From NCBI RefSeq assembly GCF_040267685.1, contig NZ_CP158367.1, positions 2,170,001 to 2,234,000 on the forward strand: DNA of 64,000 bases, read 5' to 3'. This document shows, one piece after another, positions 33,075 to 41,911 of the stretch; the first letter of the stretch is position 1; every line of letters begins with the position of its first letter. The notes under the pieces were generated by a model. It ran no database searches. It was not told the DNA's origin and worked only from the letters and a program-made list of their open reading frames with translations. This DNA is from Proteinivorax tanatarense (GTDB lineage Bacteria; Bacillota; Proteinivoracia; Proteinivoracales; Proteinivoracaceae). The position numbers and the translations under genes were made by a program.

Positions 33075-34160
33075 CTAGTTGATTCTTTGCCCAGTTTTAG
33101 TGTCGAAAAAGTGAAGAGCATTTATATCAAAACCAAACGAATGTCTTTCTCCATCTTCATAATGATAATGTCCCGGCGTAGAAATTACAAGGTTAGTCCC
33201 GTCATCTAACTTAGAATATAATATTTTTTCTTTACCTAGCATCTCAACTACTTCTACGGTACACTCAAAATTATCTCCAATATGCCCTCCACTTTCAAAC
33301 CTCTCTGAGCGAATTCCTACAGACACATCTTTTCCTTCATATGAAGCTAAATTTCTCTTGTCGTTATCGTTAGGTGTGATTTGAATAATTCCGTCTTGTC
33401 CAACAAATTTACCATCTTTTATAGAGCCTTCTAAAATATTCATGGTAGGAGAGCCTATAAATTGCGCAACAAAAATATTTTTTGGTTTATTATAAAATTC
33501 TTCTGGTTTTCCAACCTGCTGTATTTTTCCGTCATTCATTAGAATGATTTTGTCAGCCATTGTCATTGCTTCAGTTTGATCATGGGTTACATAGATAGAT
33601 GTTGTGCCTAATGTTTTGTGAAGTTTAACCAACTCAACACGCATATGTTCCCTAAGTTTGGCATCAAGGTTTGATAGAGGTTCGTCCATCAGAAAAACCT
33701 TTGGTTTTTTAACCATTGCACGCCCTAAGGCAACTCTTTGACGCTGTCCGCCAGAAATTTCTGCTGGTTTAGCATAAAGTTCTTTTTTTATTTTCAACAA
33801 CTCCGCCGCCTCAATAACCCTTTCCTCGATTATTTTCTTTCTTTCTTTTTTTAACTTTAGCGAAAAAGCCATGTTTTCAAATACTGTCATATGAGGATAC
33901 AGTGCATATGATTGAAATACCATCGCAATATCTCTGTCTTTAGGAGCTACAGCATTAACTCTCTTTTCATTAAATAGCAAATCTCCTTCTGTAACAGAGT
34001 TTAACCCTGCAATCATACGTAACAATGTAGTTTTCCCACAACCTGACGGTCCTAATATTACACAAAACTCTTTCTCATCTATTTCTAAGTTTACATTTTT
34101 TAGAGTAAAGTCCTCTTGGCTTTCATATTTTTTCCCTATATTCTTCAAGGTAACTTTCAT
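33075..34160 (-). CDS. malK: Maltodextrin ABC importer, ATP-binding subunit
   Basis: 361 residues of the MalK/UgpC/MsmX type: Walker A GPSGCGKTT, Q loop QSYALYPH, signature ISGGQRQR, Walker B VFLMDEPL, H loop VTHDQ, and the C-terminal regulatory OB-type domain. Powers the importer formed by the two permeases upstream. Could also serve other sugar importers, as MsmX does in Bacillus. Confidence 0.93.
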   Translation of the reverse strand: MKVTLKNIGKKYESQEDFTLKNVNLEIDEKEFCVILGPSGCGKTTLLRMIAGLNSVTEGDLLFNEKRVNAVAPKDRDIAMVFQSYALYPHMTVFENMAFSLKLKKERKKIIEERVIEAAELLKIKKELYAKPAEISGGQRQRVALGRAMVKKPKVFLMDEPLSNLDAKLREHMRVELVKLHKTLGTTSIYVTHDQTEAMTMADKIILMNDGKIQQVGKPEEFYNKPKNIFVAQFIGSPTMNILEGSIKDGKFVGQDGIIQITPNDNDKRNLASYEGKDVSVGIRSERFESGGHIGDNFECTVEVVEMLGKEKILYSKLDDGTNLVISTPGHYHYEDGERHSFGFDINALHFFDTKTGQRIN

Positions 34161-34210
34161 AAAGGTTCCTCCTCAATCTACATTTTGTAATAGTAAGCTT
34201 TTTAGAAATC

Positions 34211-35302
34211 TTAACCTTTTACAGAGCCCTTTGCCAAGCCAGAAACCAGCTGGTTTTGTAAAGCTAAAAACAAAATAACAATCGGTATGGCAGTCAGCAA
34301 GCCTCCTGCAGCAAAAGCAGGCTGATTCATAGTTCTATGATCTGACATTAAAGTAAATAGACCCGCTGCCAACGTATAAGATTCAGTGCTTGTTAAAAGC
34401 ACCCTCGGCAACAAGAAATCCATAAACGGTCCTATAAATGACCAAAGTGCTATTATTGTCAACATAGGTCGTGCTATAGGCATTATTATCAACCAATACG
34501 TTTGTAAATCTGAACAACCGTCGATTCTAGCAGCATCATCTAGTTCAGTGGAAATTGAATCGATATAGCCTTTTAACACAAAGGTATTACCGGCTATAGC
34601 CCCACCTGAATATATTAATATCAACATCATCTGTCTGCTAAAGAAGGGAAAAACATTTGAAACTATAGAATGTAAAGTAAAGAAAGCCACAATACCCGCA
34701 AAGGTGGGTATTGTTTGCACAAGCATAATTCCCATTAAAGTAGGTTTTCTCCCTTTAAATCGATACCTTGAATATGCATAACCTGTTAGCGAAACTACTG
34801 CCACAGTAATTATCGCAGTTGCTCCAGCTATAAAAATTGTGTTTTTTACCCATGTTAAATATAAAGTCTCATTAAAAAGATACTCAAAATGTCTAAGAGA
34901 AAACTCAAAATCATAATTCATGACAATATGACTTTGTTGTAGTCCATTAAATGCCGAAATAACCATCTGATAAAGAGGCCATAACACTATAAAAGCCCAG
35001 GTAGTTAATACCATATAGGTAAAAACTAACTTTATAAACCCGAAGAAAGTCAGAGGCGGTCTATCAGAAAGATATAGTGATTTGTTAGCCGCTTTTCTTC
35101 CCTTTAAATAATATATAAAGGCTCCAATTAAGTTACCAAAAAAAACTATTAAAAACCACAGAACTTTTCCATTTTTCTTATCAAAATTCTCTTTTGGAGT
35201 TCTAATAACTTCTGCCATCATTGATATCCAAAAGACCACTAAACTAATTCCTATTGTTGCTATTAAAACATATAAAAACAAAGTGATCAATAAAGAAAAC
35301 AT
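34211..35302 (-). CDS. malG: Maltodextrin ABC permease MalG with N-terminal PLDc_N-like extension
   Basis: 363 residues. The C-terminal 280 are a MalG-type permease: six membrane segments and the EAA loop ELDDAARIDGCSDLQTYWLI contacting the ATPase. The N-terminal about 75 residues add two hydrophobic segments (VVFWISMMAEVIR; KVLWFLIVFFGNLIGAFIYY) like the PLDc_N membrane domain. Usual MalG is about 280 residues, so this is a fusion. ATG at 35302 is used; the frame is continuous and no frameshift is seen. Confidence 0.92.
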   Translation of the reverse strand: MFSLLITLFLYVLIATIGISLVVFWISMMAEVIRTPKENFDKKNGKVLWFLIVFFGNLIGAFIYYLKGRKAANKSLYLSDRPPLTFFGFIKLVFTYMVLTTWAFIVLWPLYQMVISAFNGLQQSHIVMNYDFEFSLRHFEYLFNETLYLTWVKNTIFIAGATAIITVAVVSLTGYAYSRYRFKGRKPTLMGIMLVQTIPTFAGIVAFFTLHSIVSNVFPFFSRQMMLILIYSGGAIAGNTFVLKGYIDSISTELDDAARIDGCSDLQTYWLIIMPIARPMLTIIALWSFIGPFMDFLLPRVLLTSTESYTLAAGLFTLMSDHRTMNQPAFAAGGLLTAIPIVILFLALQNQLVSGLAKGSVKG

Positions 35303-35318
35303 TCCCCAACCTCCCTAT

Positions 35319-37415
35319 TTATAGTCTCTCCTCTTTAAATGCCTTAGAATTTTTTAGCCCCACATATCCAAACAATAGCAATCCAAATGATATAACCACC
35401 ACTATTGCAGATCCTATTGCCTGTTGTTGATTATTCATAGTTAACTTATATATATAAGATATCAGTATGTCTGAACTCCCCGCAAGGTTTCCGTAAACCG
35501 ATGGTTCATAAGGTCCGCCACCATTAAAAAACTTTATTATGGAGAAATTATTAAAGTTAAAGACATATTGAGTTATGAGAAGTGGTGCTGTTTGGAATAA
35601 CACAATTGGGATTGTAATTCTTTTAGTTTTTTGCCAGTCAGACGCTCCGTCAATATCAGCAGCTTCATAAAGATCACTGGGTATAGCCTGAAGAACACCA
35701 GTAGTAAGCAAAAACACATAAGCACTGCCTAGCCATCCCTGTAAAAAGATAAGAAACATTCTTGTCAATTGAGGATCGGATTTAATTCTAATGCGTTCAA
35801 TATTTAAAACGCTTTCTAACGCCTCAGTTAATATCCCATTAGGAGAGGTCATTATGCTAAAAAACATTATTGTTATAAAAGCAGGAACTGCCCAAGGCAA
35901 CAAATATATTGTTCTAAAGAATTTTTTGCCCCTTACTCTGTCATTGTTCACCAATAAGGCTAAAACAAATCCGAGAAGAATTGCTAGGGTTGTAGCTGCT
36001 ATTGTCCATACAAGAGTCCATCTTAAAACAAGCCAAAAAACAGACCCTGCTAACCCTTCGCCCATAGCAATCATGCGATAGTTATCTAACCCTATCCAAG
36101 TAAACCTAGTTTGGGCTTGTGGGCTCATGTTGGTAAATGAAATTAAAATAGTGGTAATAAGCGGTACTAGCACAACAAAAACTATAATAATCAATGAAGG
36201 TATCGATACTAAATAAGGGAAACCATTTTTACTAATACTAGTTGTAACCTCGTACCAATTTTTAGGACGTATGCCCGTTATTTTCTCTTTTTCTACCTTT
36301 AGCACATCTTTATAGGAAACAAAAAGCAACGCTAAACTAATAACAACTAACAAGATAGCGATTATACCCTCAATCATAAATATCAAAGATTGATAAATTC
36401 TTGGTCCACCTTCAGCAAGAGTAATAAGTCCAGCTATTCCATCACCTTGATAATTCCCATAACCTAAAGCATAGGGAATGGCTGCAAAGTAAATGAAAAA
36501 AGTTGCTAAAAAGAATAATAGCCCTTTTTCAATCTGCTTGTTTAAAATCTGCCCCAACCCCGGAATTAAAAAGGTTAAGTAGGCTAAAACAGGCTTGGTT
36601 TTTGTGGTTTCCATAGGCGTTTTTCTTCGCAAATCTGCTATGTCAGCTTGTAGAACATTAAGTTGTCTTTTAACGCCATTTTTAAGCTCAAATTGTGCCT
36701 TTTTGATTTCTTCCCTGTTTGATTTTTCTGGTATTTCATAAGTCTTCATACTTATATTTAGTTTATACTTCTTTTTTAACTCCTGGTACCCTATTAGTTC
36801 AGCCTTTTTCGATATTAGACCTTTCTTTCTTCTCTCTTTAAGTCGTTTTTTTTCCTCTTTTAAGCATTGTTTTTGCTCTTGTTTAAACCTTTTCAACTCT
36901 TCATTTTTGCGTTTACTTTCATTTGGATCCATATTTTTTTTATCTATTTGAAGTTCTTGTAAAATCTTTAAATTTTTCTTATAATCTTTGATAATTTCAG
37001 GCAGTTGCTCAACACAGAACTTGCTTTCACCATAAGCCAATTCAGCATCATAGCATAAATCTTTAAATTCCCGATAAAACCCTAATTTCTCTTGGTGTAC
37101 AAATAAATCCGTTTCCAGCTTTTTTAGTTTTCGGGGACTGCCCTTTTTTAGACCGCTAACAAACTTACTCTTTTTATTTTTTAAGTTTTGGAGGAATTCT
37201 TTCTCTTTTAGCTTAAATTCTTCTAAATCTATAATGTAGGGATGCTTATCCTTGTTCTTAATTAGAGAATCTAATTGGTCTTTCAACTTCTTTTTAGTTT
37301 CACCTTCGGAATCTTTTACTTTTTTCTGTAATAAAGCTACGTCTAACAAATATAAATTTTTCCTTTTATATTCATTGCCAATATCGTCGTACAAAAATTC
37401 TTTATGATTTGCCAA
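35319..37415 (-). CDS. malF: Maltodextrin ABC permease MalF with long coiled-coil N-terminus
   Basis: 698 residues, against about 430 for usual Gram-positive MalF. Residues 1-270 are highly charged and coiled-coil-like (KQEQKQCLKEEKKRLKERRK). Then comes a short membrane module with IPGLGQILNKQIEKGL, and from about residue 400 a MalF core with the EAA motif YEAADIDGASDWQKTKRITI. The N-terminal part is predicted to be cytosolic. Co-transcribed with malE, malG and malK. Confidence 0.92.
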   Translation of the reverse strand: MANHKEFLYDDIGNEYKRKNLYLLDVALLQKKVKDSEGETKKKLKDQLDSLIKNKDKHPYIIDLEEFKLKEKEFLQNLKNKKSKFVSGLKKGSPRKLKKLETDLFVHQEKLGFYREFKDLCYDAELAYGESKFCVEQLPEIIKDYKKNLKILQELQIDKKNMDPNESKRKNEELKRFKQEQKQCLKEEKKRLKERRKKGLISKKAELIGYQELKKKYKLNISMKTYEIPEKSNREEIKKAQFELKNGVKRQLNVLQADIADLRRKTPMETTKTKPVLAYLTFLIPGLGQILNKQIEKGLLFFLATFFIYFAAIPYALGYGNYQGDGIAGLITLAEGGPRIYQSLIFMIEGIIAILLVVISLALLFVSYKDVLKVEKEKITGIRPKNWYEVTTSISKNGFPYLVSIPSLIIIVFVVLVPLITTILISFTNMSPQAQTRFTWIGLDNYRMIAMGEGLAGSVFWLVLRWTLVWTIAATTLAILLGFVLALLVNNDRVRGKKFFRTIYLLPWAVPAFITIMFFSIMTSPNGILTEALESVLNIERIRIKSDPQLTRMFLIFLQGWLGSAYVFLLTTGVLQAIPSDLYEAADIDGASDWQKTKRITIPIVLFQTAPLLITQYVFNFNNFSIIKFFNGGGPYEPSVYGNLAGSSDILISYIYKLTMNNQQQAIGSAIVVVISFGLLLFGYVGLKNSKAFKEERL

Positions 37416-37428
37416 TGTAATCCCACCT

Positions 37429-37881
37429 TTACAAGGTTTTGCTTTTTTCTATCACATTTATTAATGATAATAAAGTTATTAATAAAACAAGATAACCAGC
37501 TAAGTTGAAATAATAAAAGATGGAATAAAAATTCCATTCAAACAACACATAAGCCATAGATCCTGAAACCAAAACCGACCAAATAAAAATAAACAACCCA
37601 TTTATCTTCAGTTTGTAATAAGCAAAATATGAATGAATACTGATAGATATTGGAACAACTAACTTAAACATAAAATATATTAAATTAGCTGATATATATG
37701 CATTAAACGCCTCATCGGTAGAAATATTAATCCCTTCGTAAGCAGCTTCCATCCACTGCTGAAACATATTTACATCCTTAACAGCCATTAACGTTTCTAA
37801 GGCAGTGGAAAATATAATTATAGAACTTGAAATCAATATATAATACAGATGTTTTTTAGGTAGCTTTGTAAGTGATTTCAT
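37429..37881 (-). CDS. Small membrane protein in the maltodextrin operon
   Basis: 150 residues with four hydrophobic segments (YYILISSSIIIFSTALETLM; LIYFMFKLVVPISISIHSYF; GLFIFIWSVLVSGSMAYVLF; FNLAGYLVLLITLLSLINVI). No family recognised. It lies between malE and malF with short spacing on both sides, so it may be an accessory part of this unusual transporter. Confidence 0.72.
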   Translation of the reverse strand: MKSLTKLPKKHLYYILISSSIIIFSTALETLMAVKDVNMFQQWMEAAYEGINISTDEAFNAYISANLIYFMFKLVVPISISIHSYFAYYKLKINGLFIFIWSVLVSGSMAYVLFEWNFYSIFYYFNLAGYLVLLITLLSLINVIEKSKTL

Positions 37882-37912
37882 TTTTCACCCTCACTTTATC
37901 TGGTAAAAATAA

Positions 37913-37947
37913 TGGGAAGAAAGGCTACACCTCTACCCCTCTTCCCA
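37913..37947 (-). terminator. Hairpin after malE, probable partial terminator
   Basis: Stem TGGGAAGA / TCTTCCCA followed on the minus strand by a T-rich stretch, between malE and the next operon gene. Such hairpins usually keep binding-protein mRNA more abundant than permease mRNA. Confidence 0.6.
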
Positions 37948-37959
37948 AAAGTTCAGTAC

Positions 37960-39267
37960 CTAGAAGCTTGCCATCATCGCTTCAAATGAAGATTTTATTT
38001 GTTCATAAGCTTCCTCTGCTGTTTCAGGTTCAACATTATCCCATGATAAAAGACCATTTTTCCAAGTATCCCACACTTGCCCCCACTCAGTAAATAGTGG
38101 ACGAGCAGGTGCTTCGTCATAAGAAGATATAACAGCTTCAATAACTTCTTTGTCAGTTTCAGACAAATCTGAATCCATAAAAACAGAAGCTTCTACATTT
38201 TCCATAATTTTACCAGTTTCTGCGAAAAATTCAACTGCATAATCTGGGTTAACAATCTCTTCCATGAAAGCTTGGGCTAGTAACATTTTCTCTTCCTCTA
38301 CTTCAATGCGAGCGTTTGCAACCATTCCCCAGCCACCTTGCCAGTGAGCTAACGGGTTACCGTTAATTGTAACTTGATTCATTGGGAAAATTGCTAAATC
38401 TTCACCATCATTCGCTTGCTCAGAAAGGTTATTTGTTGACCATGGACCTTCCAATCTTATTGAGGTGTTTCCACCAGATGTGAATTGATTGTCCATATAA
38501 CCCCATGCATCGTCTTCATCCCACATTGAAGTACCTGCTTCATTATGCGATTTCCAGTAGTCAAATAGAGCTGTAAAAAACTCTTGTTGATCTTGAGTAA
38601 GTTCATCAAAATCTGCAGTTAGGTCAGAATACAGGTTGCCAGAGTCATCTTGACCTAATAGTTCAATATCTGCGGAGTTTGTCAACGCCACTCCAAACCA
38701 TGCATCAAAAGCAGGAACGAGCATATCTTCATGTTCTAGTTCTGTAAACTCAATGGTATCATCCAAATCTATACCTGCTGCCTCTGCATTAGCTTTATTA
38801 CCAAAATTTATTAGCGTTTCAATGTTCATAGGAAAAGCTAGATATTCGCCATCAATCTGGAAGTTTCCACCAAGTCCAGCATCATAATCGCCAAATCCTC
38901 CTACGTTTTCTGCCATTGTCAGTGCATCAATAGGTGCTATAGCATTGTTTGTATTTAGACCATATATTCTGTCAGCCGGTATGGCAAACACATCGGCCAC
39001 ATCAGTGTTCGTTGCATCAGTTGAATCCAACACATCTAAATGGTCAAAAGATCCAGTAACAATCCATTCAATTTCAGAATCAGGATTTCTTTCTAGCACT
39101 CTTTCTCTAGCACCTTCGTAATAATCAAGCCATTCCTCTTCAACCTGTACAGAAATCGTAGCATCTAGACCTTCAGCAACTCCTACTTCTTCCCCACCAT
39201 CACCACCGCATGCAGCTAGTGGTAAAGCCAAAAGAACAATAAGTAACAAGCTAAAACTTTTTTTCAT
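37960..39267 (-). CDS. malE: Maltodextrin-binding lipoprotein
   Basis: 435 residues: signal peptide with lipobox LPLAAC, then a solute-binding protein fold of the sugar family, strongly acidic. PMNIETLINFGNKANAEAAG and a GGNTSIRLEGPW region match maltose-binding relatives. ATG at 39267 follows GGGAGG. First gene of the importer operon, with a LacI-type operator in its leader. Confidence 0.9.
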   Translation of the reverse strand: MKKSFSLLLIVLLALPLAACGGDGGEEVGVAEGLDATISVQVEEEWLDYYEGARERVLERNPDSEIEWIVTGSFDHLDVLDSTDATNTDVADVFAIPADRIYGLNTNNAIAPIDALTMAENVGGFGDYDAGLGGNFQIDGEYLAFPMNIETLINFGNKANAEAAGIDLDDTIEFTELEHEDMLVPAFDAWFGVALTNSADIELLGQDDSGNLYSDLTADFDELTQDQQEFFTALFDYWKSHNEAGTSMWDEDDAWGYMDNQFTSGGNTSIRLEGPWSTNNLSEQANDGEDLAIFPMNQVTINGNPLAHWQGGWGMVANARIEVEEEKMLLAQAFMEEIVNPDYAVEFFAETGKIMENVEASVFMDSDLSETDKEVIEAVISSYDEAPARPLFTEWGQVWDTWKNGLLSWDNVEPETAEEAYEQIKSSFEAMMASF

Positions 39268-39333
39268 TTTAAATCCTCCCCAAACCTGTTTTTTTAATGT
39301 CACCTTCCTACGAGTGCACTACAGTCCGCATTG

Positions 39334-39408
39334 TGCATACGCTTGCATGGACGGCAAAAAATTATTTGCTTTCAATAACATTATACATTTTAAATTGAGA
39401 AATAGCAA
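39334..39408 (-). promoter_or_regulatory. Importer operon promoter and LacI-type operator
   Basis: On the minus strand TTGCTA (39403-39408) and TATAAT (39380-39385) with 17-base spacing. The operator TGCATACGCTTGCA (39334-39347) lies about 25-45 bases downstream of the start site, where a LacI-type repressor would block elongation or initiation. Confidence 0.8.
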
Positions 39409-39525
39409 TAATTTTTTATATTTTTTCTAATTAAAGTAAATACCGTGCAAACAAACTATATATAAGCTAACATCCTATAAAAGAACTAGAAATTATTGTT
39501 TGTTATACCTTAATTTTAATTTTTG

Positions 39526-39539
39526 TGCAAACGCTAACA
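39526..39539. promoter_or_regulatory. Second LacI-type operator upstream of the importer operon
   Basis: TGCAAACGCTAACA, 192 bases from the proximal operator and directly after malP's stop. Two sites at this distance could allow DNA looping. Confidence 0.6.
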
Positions 39540-39543
39540 TAGG

Positions 39544-41907
39544 TTAACTTTTGCTTATTTTCCAGATTTCATCAGCATATTGCTTTATTGTTCTATCGGA
39601 ACTAAACTTACCGGCATTGGCCATGTTTATCCAGCATTTTTTTGCCCAAGCCAGCCTATCCTGGTATGCCTCATTAACTTTTTGTTGCGCTTGTCTATAA
39701 CTATCAAAATCTTTCATTAAAAAGTACTGATCAGGTCTATGCCAAGAAGCCCCTTTAAATATAGAATCATGAAGTTCAGCAAACATCCCTGTATCACCAT
39801 CTGTAAAAGTTCCGTCAATTAAGGTATCAACAACTCTTTTAAGACCTTTTACCTTTTCGTATTCCTCTTTTGGATTATAGGAATCTTTAATTTTCTCGAT
39901 GTCTTCTACCCTTAGTCCAAAGATAAAGTTATTTTTTTCTCCTGCTTCTGCTACAATCTCCACATTTGCCCCATCGTAAGTTCCAATAGTTGGAGCACCG
40001 TTAAGCATAAATTTCATGTTACCAGTTCCTGAAGCCTCTTTTCCAGCAGTGGAAATCTGTTCAGACACATCTGCAGCTGGAAATAATTTTTCAGCATATG
40101 ATACTCTATAGTTTTCAACAAAAACAACTTTAATTTTGCCGTTTATATCTTTATCGTTGTTGATAAGTTTTGCTATTTCGTTAATATATTTAATTATACC
40201 TTTGGCTCTAAAATAGCCAGGTGCAGCTTTAGCTCCAAAAATAAATGTTCTGGGGTGAATATCAAACCCAGGCTCTTCCTTTAATCGATAATAAAGGTCT
40301 AGAATATAAAATGCTTTTAACAACTGTCTTTTGTACTCATGCAAGCGTTTGATTTGAATATCAAAAATGGAGTTTCGATCAATTTTTATACCCTCATGCT
40401 CTTCTATATAGTCAGCAAGCTGATTTTTCTTGCTTTGTTTAATGTTTACAAAGTCTTCTAAAACCCCTTTATCGTCACCAAGCTTCTCCAACTTTTTAAG
40501 CTCTGTTAAATTAGTAATCCAGTCATCGTTGCCTAAATGCTTTGTAATATAGTTTGAAAGTTCAGGATTTGACTGCAGCAACCAACGACGCTGTGTAATC
40601 CCGTTTGTTTTATTGTTAAATCTCTCTGGAAACAGTTTATACCATTTAGTCAACTCTGATTCTATTAACAAGTTTGTGTGCAGTTGTGCAACACCGTTAG
40701 TTGAGCTTGTACCATAAATTGACATCCAAGCCATCTTGATACAATCTCCACTAATTATTTCGTAATCAGCAAGCTCTTCGTCTTTTATACCTTTTGCATT
40801 CAATTCTTTTTTTAGTTGGGTATCAATTTTAACAATTATATCATAGATGGTAGGAAGTAAGCTCTGGTATAAGTGTACAGGCCATTGCTCTAAGGCTTCA
40901 GCCAATAAGGTATGGTTCGTATATGCAAAAGATTCAACCACTATACCCCATGCTTTATCCCAACTTAAATTTTCATTTATTGTTAATATCCTCATTAATT
41001 CTGGAATGGCCACTGCAGGATGAGTATCATTTAGTTGTATGCTGTGTAGTTCCGAGAAGTTATCAAAAGATGAATATTTTTCTTTATGTTTTCTAATTAA
41101 ATCCTGTAAAGAAGCAGATACAAAAAAGTACTGTTGTTTCAACCTTAGTTTTTTGCCTTCATCATTTGAGTCATTTGGGTAAAGTACTTTGGATATTGTT
41201 TCAGCATCATTTTTTTCTTTTACTGATTGATGATAGTTCTGATTGTTAAACTCTTCAAAATCAAAGTTGTTCAAAGCTTCTGATTTCCAAAGTCTTAGAG
41301 TGTTTATGGTGTTTTGTCCATATCCGATAATTGGGGTGTCATATGGCACTGCTAAAACATCCCCGTTGGAAAAGCTTACTATTACCGCTTCATCATCCCG
41401 TCTGATTGACCAAGGATCGCCATGTTCTAACCAATTATCACCCTGTTCTTTTTGAAACCCATCTTCAAAGGTTTGTTTAAAGATTCCAAACTCATATCTG
41501 AGTCCATAACCAGTTAACGGTAAATCTAAAGTGGCTCCGGAGTCTAAAAAGCATGCAGCTAGCCTCCCTAGCCCTCCATTCCCAAGCCCTGCGTCATCTT
41601 CTGCTTCTTCAATTACATTATAATTCACATCAATCTCTTCTAATATTTCCTCAACTTCAGATTTCAACTTCATATTTATCAAATTGTTTGTCAAAGCACG
41701 TCCCATAAGAAACTCTGCCGATAAATAGTAAGCCTGTTTTTTACCTTCAAATTTTTCATTGGATTTGATCCAGTTAGGTACAAGCTCCTGCATTGTAGAT
41801 TTAGATAAAGCAATGTACTTTTCTTTACTTGTGCAATCTTTTAAATTCTTCCCAAATTCCGATAGTGCATAACCTTCCATGTTCTGTAAAATTCGTTGTT
41901 TCCCCAT
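39544..41907 (-). CDS. malP: Maltodextrin/glycogen phosphorylase
   Basis: 787 residues of GT35. Releases glucose-1-phosphate from alpha-1,4-glucans. N-terminal EFLMGRAL, and the PLP site EASGTGNMKFMLNGAPTIG with the Schiff-base Lys in GNMK. ATG at 41907 follows GGGAGG; an upstream in-frame ATG at 41922 would overlap malQ. Last gene of the glucan operon, four bases after malQ. Confidence 0.94.
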   Translation of the reverse strand: MGKQRILQNMEGYALSEFGKNLKDCTSKEKYIALSKSTMQELVPNWIKSNEKFEGKKQAYYLSAEFLMGRALTNNLINMKLKSEVEEILEEIDVNYNVIEEAEDDAGLGNGGLGRLAACFLDSGATLDLPLTGYGLRYEFGIFKQTFEDGFQKEQGDNWLEHGDPWSIRRDDEAVIVSFSNGDVLAVPYDTPIIGYGQNTINTLRLWKSEALNNFDFEEFNNQNYHQSVKEKNDAETISKVLYPNDSNDEGKKLRLKQQYFFVSASLQDLIRKHKEKYSSFDNFSELHSIQLNDTHPAVAIPELMRILTINENLSWDKAWGIVVESFAYTNHTLLAEALEQWPVHLYQSLLPTIYDIIVKIDTQLKKELNAKGIKDEELADYEIISGDCIKMAWMSIYGTSSTNGVAQLHTNLLIESELTKWYKLFPERFNNKTNGITQRRWLLQSNPELSNYITKHLGNDDWITNLTELKKLEKLGDDKGVLEDFVNIKQSKKNQLADYIEEHEGIKIDRNSIFDIQIKRLHEYKRQLLKAFYILDLYYRLKEEPGFDIHPRTFIFGAKAAPGYFRAKGIIKYINEIAKLINNDKDINGKIKVVFVENYRVSYAEKLFPAADVSEQISTAGKEASGTGNMKFMLNGAPTIGTYDGANVEIVAEAGEKNNFIFGLRVEDIEKIKDSYNPKEEYEKVKGLKRVVDTLIDGTFTDGDTGMFAELHDSIFKGASWHRPDQYFLMKDFDSYRQAQQKVNEAYQDRLAWAKKCWINMANAGKFSSDRTIKQYADEIWKISKS

Positions 41908-41911
41908 TTTC

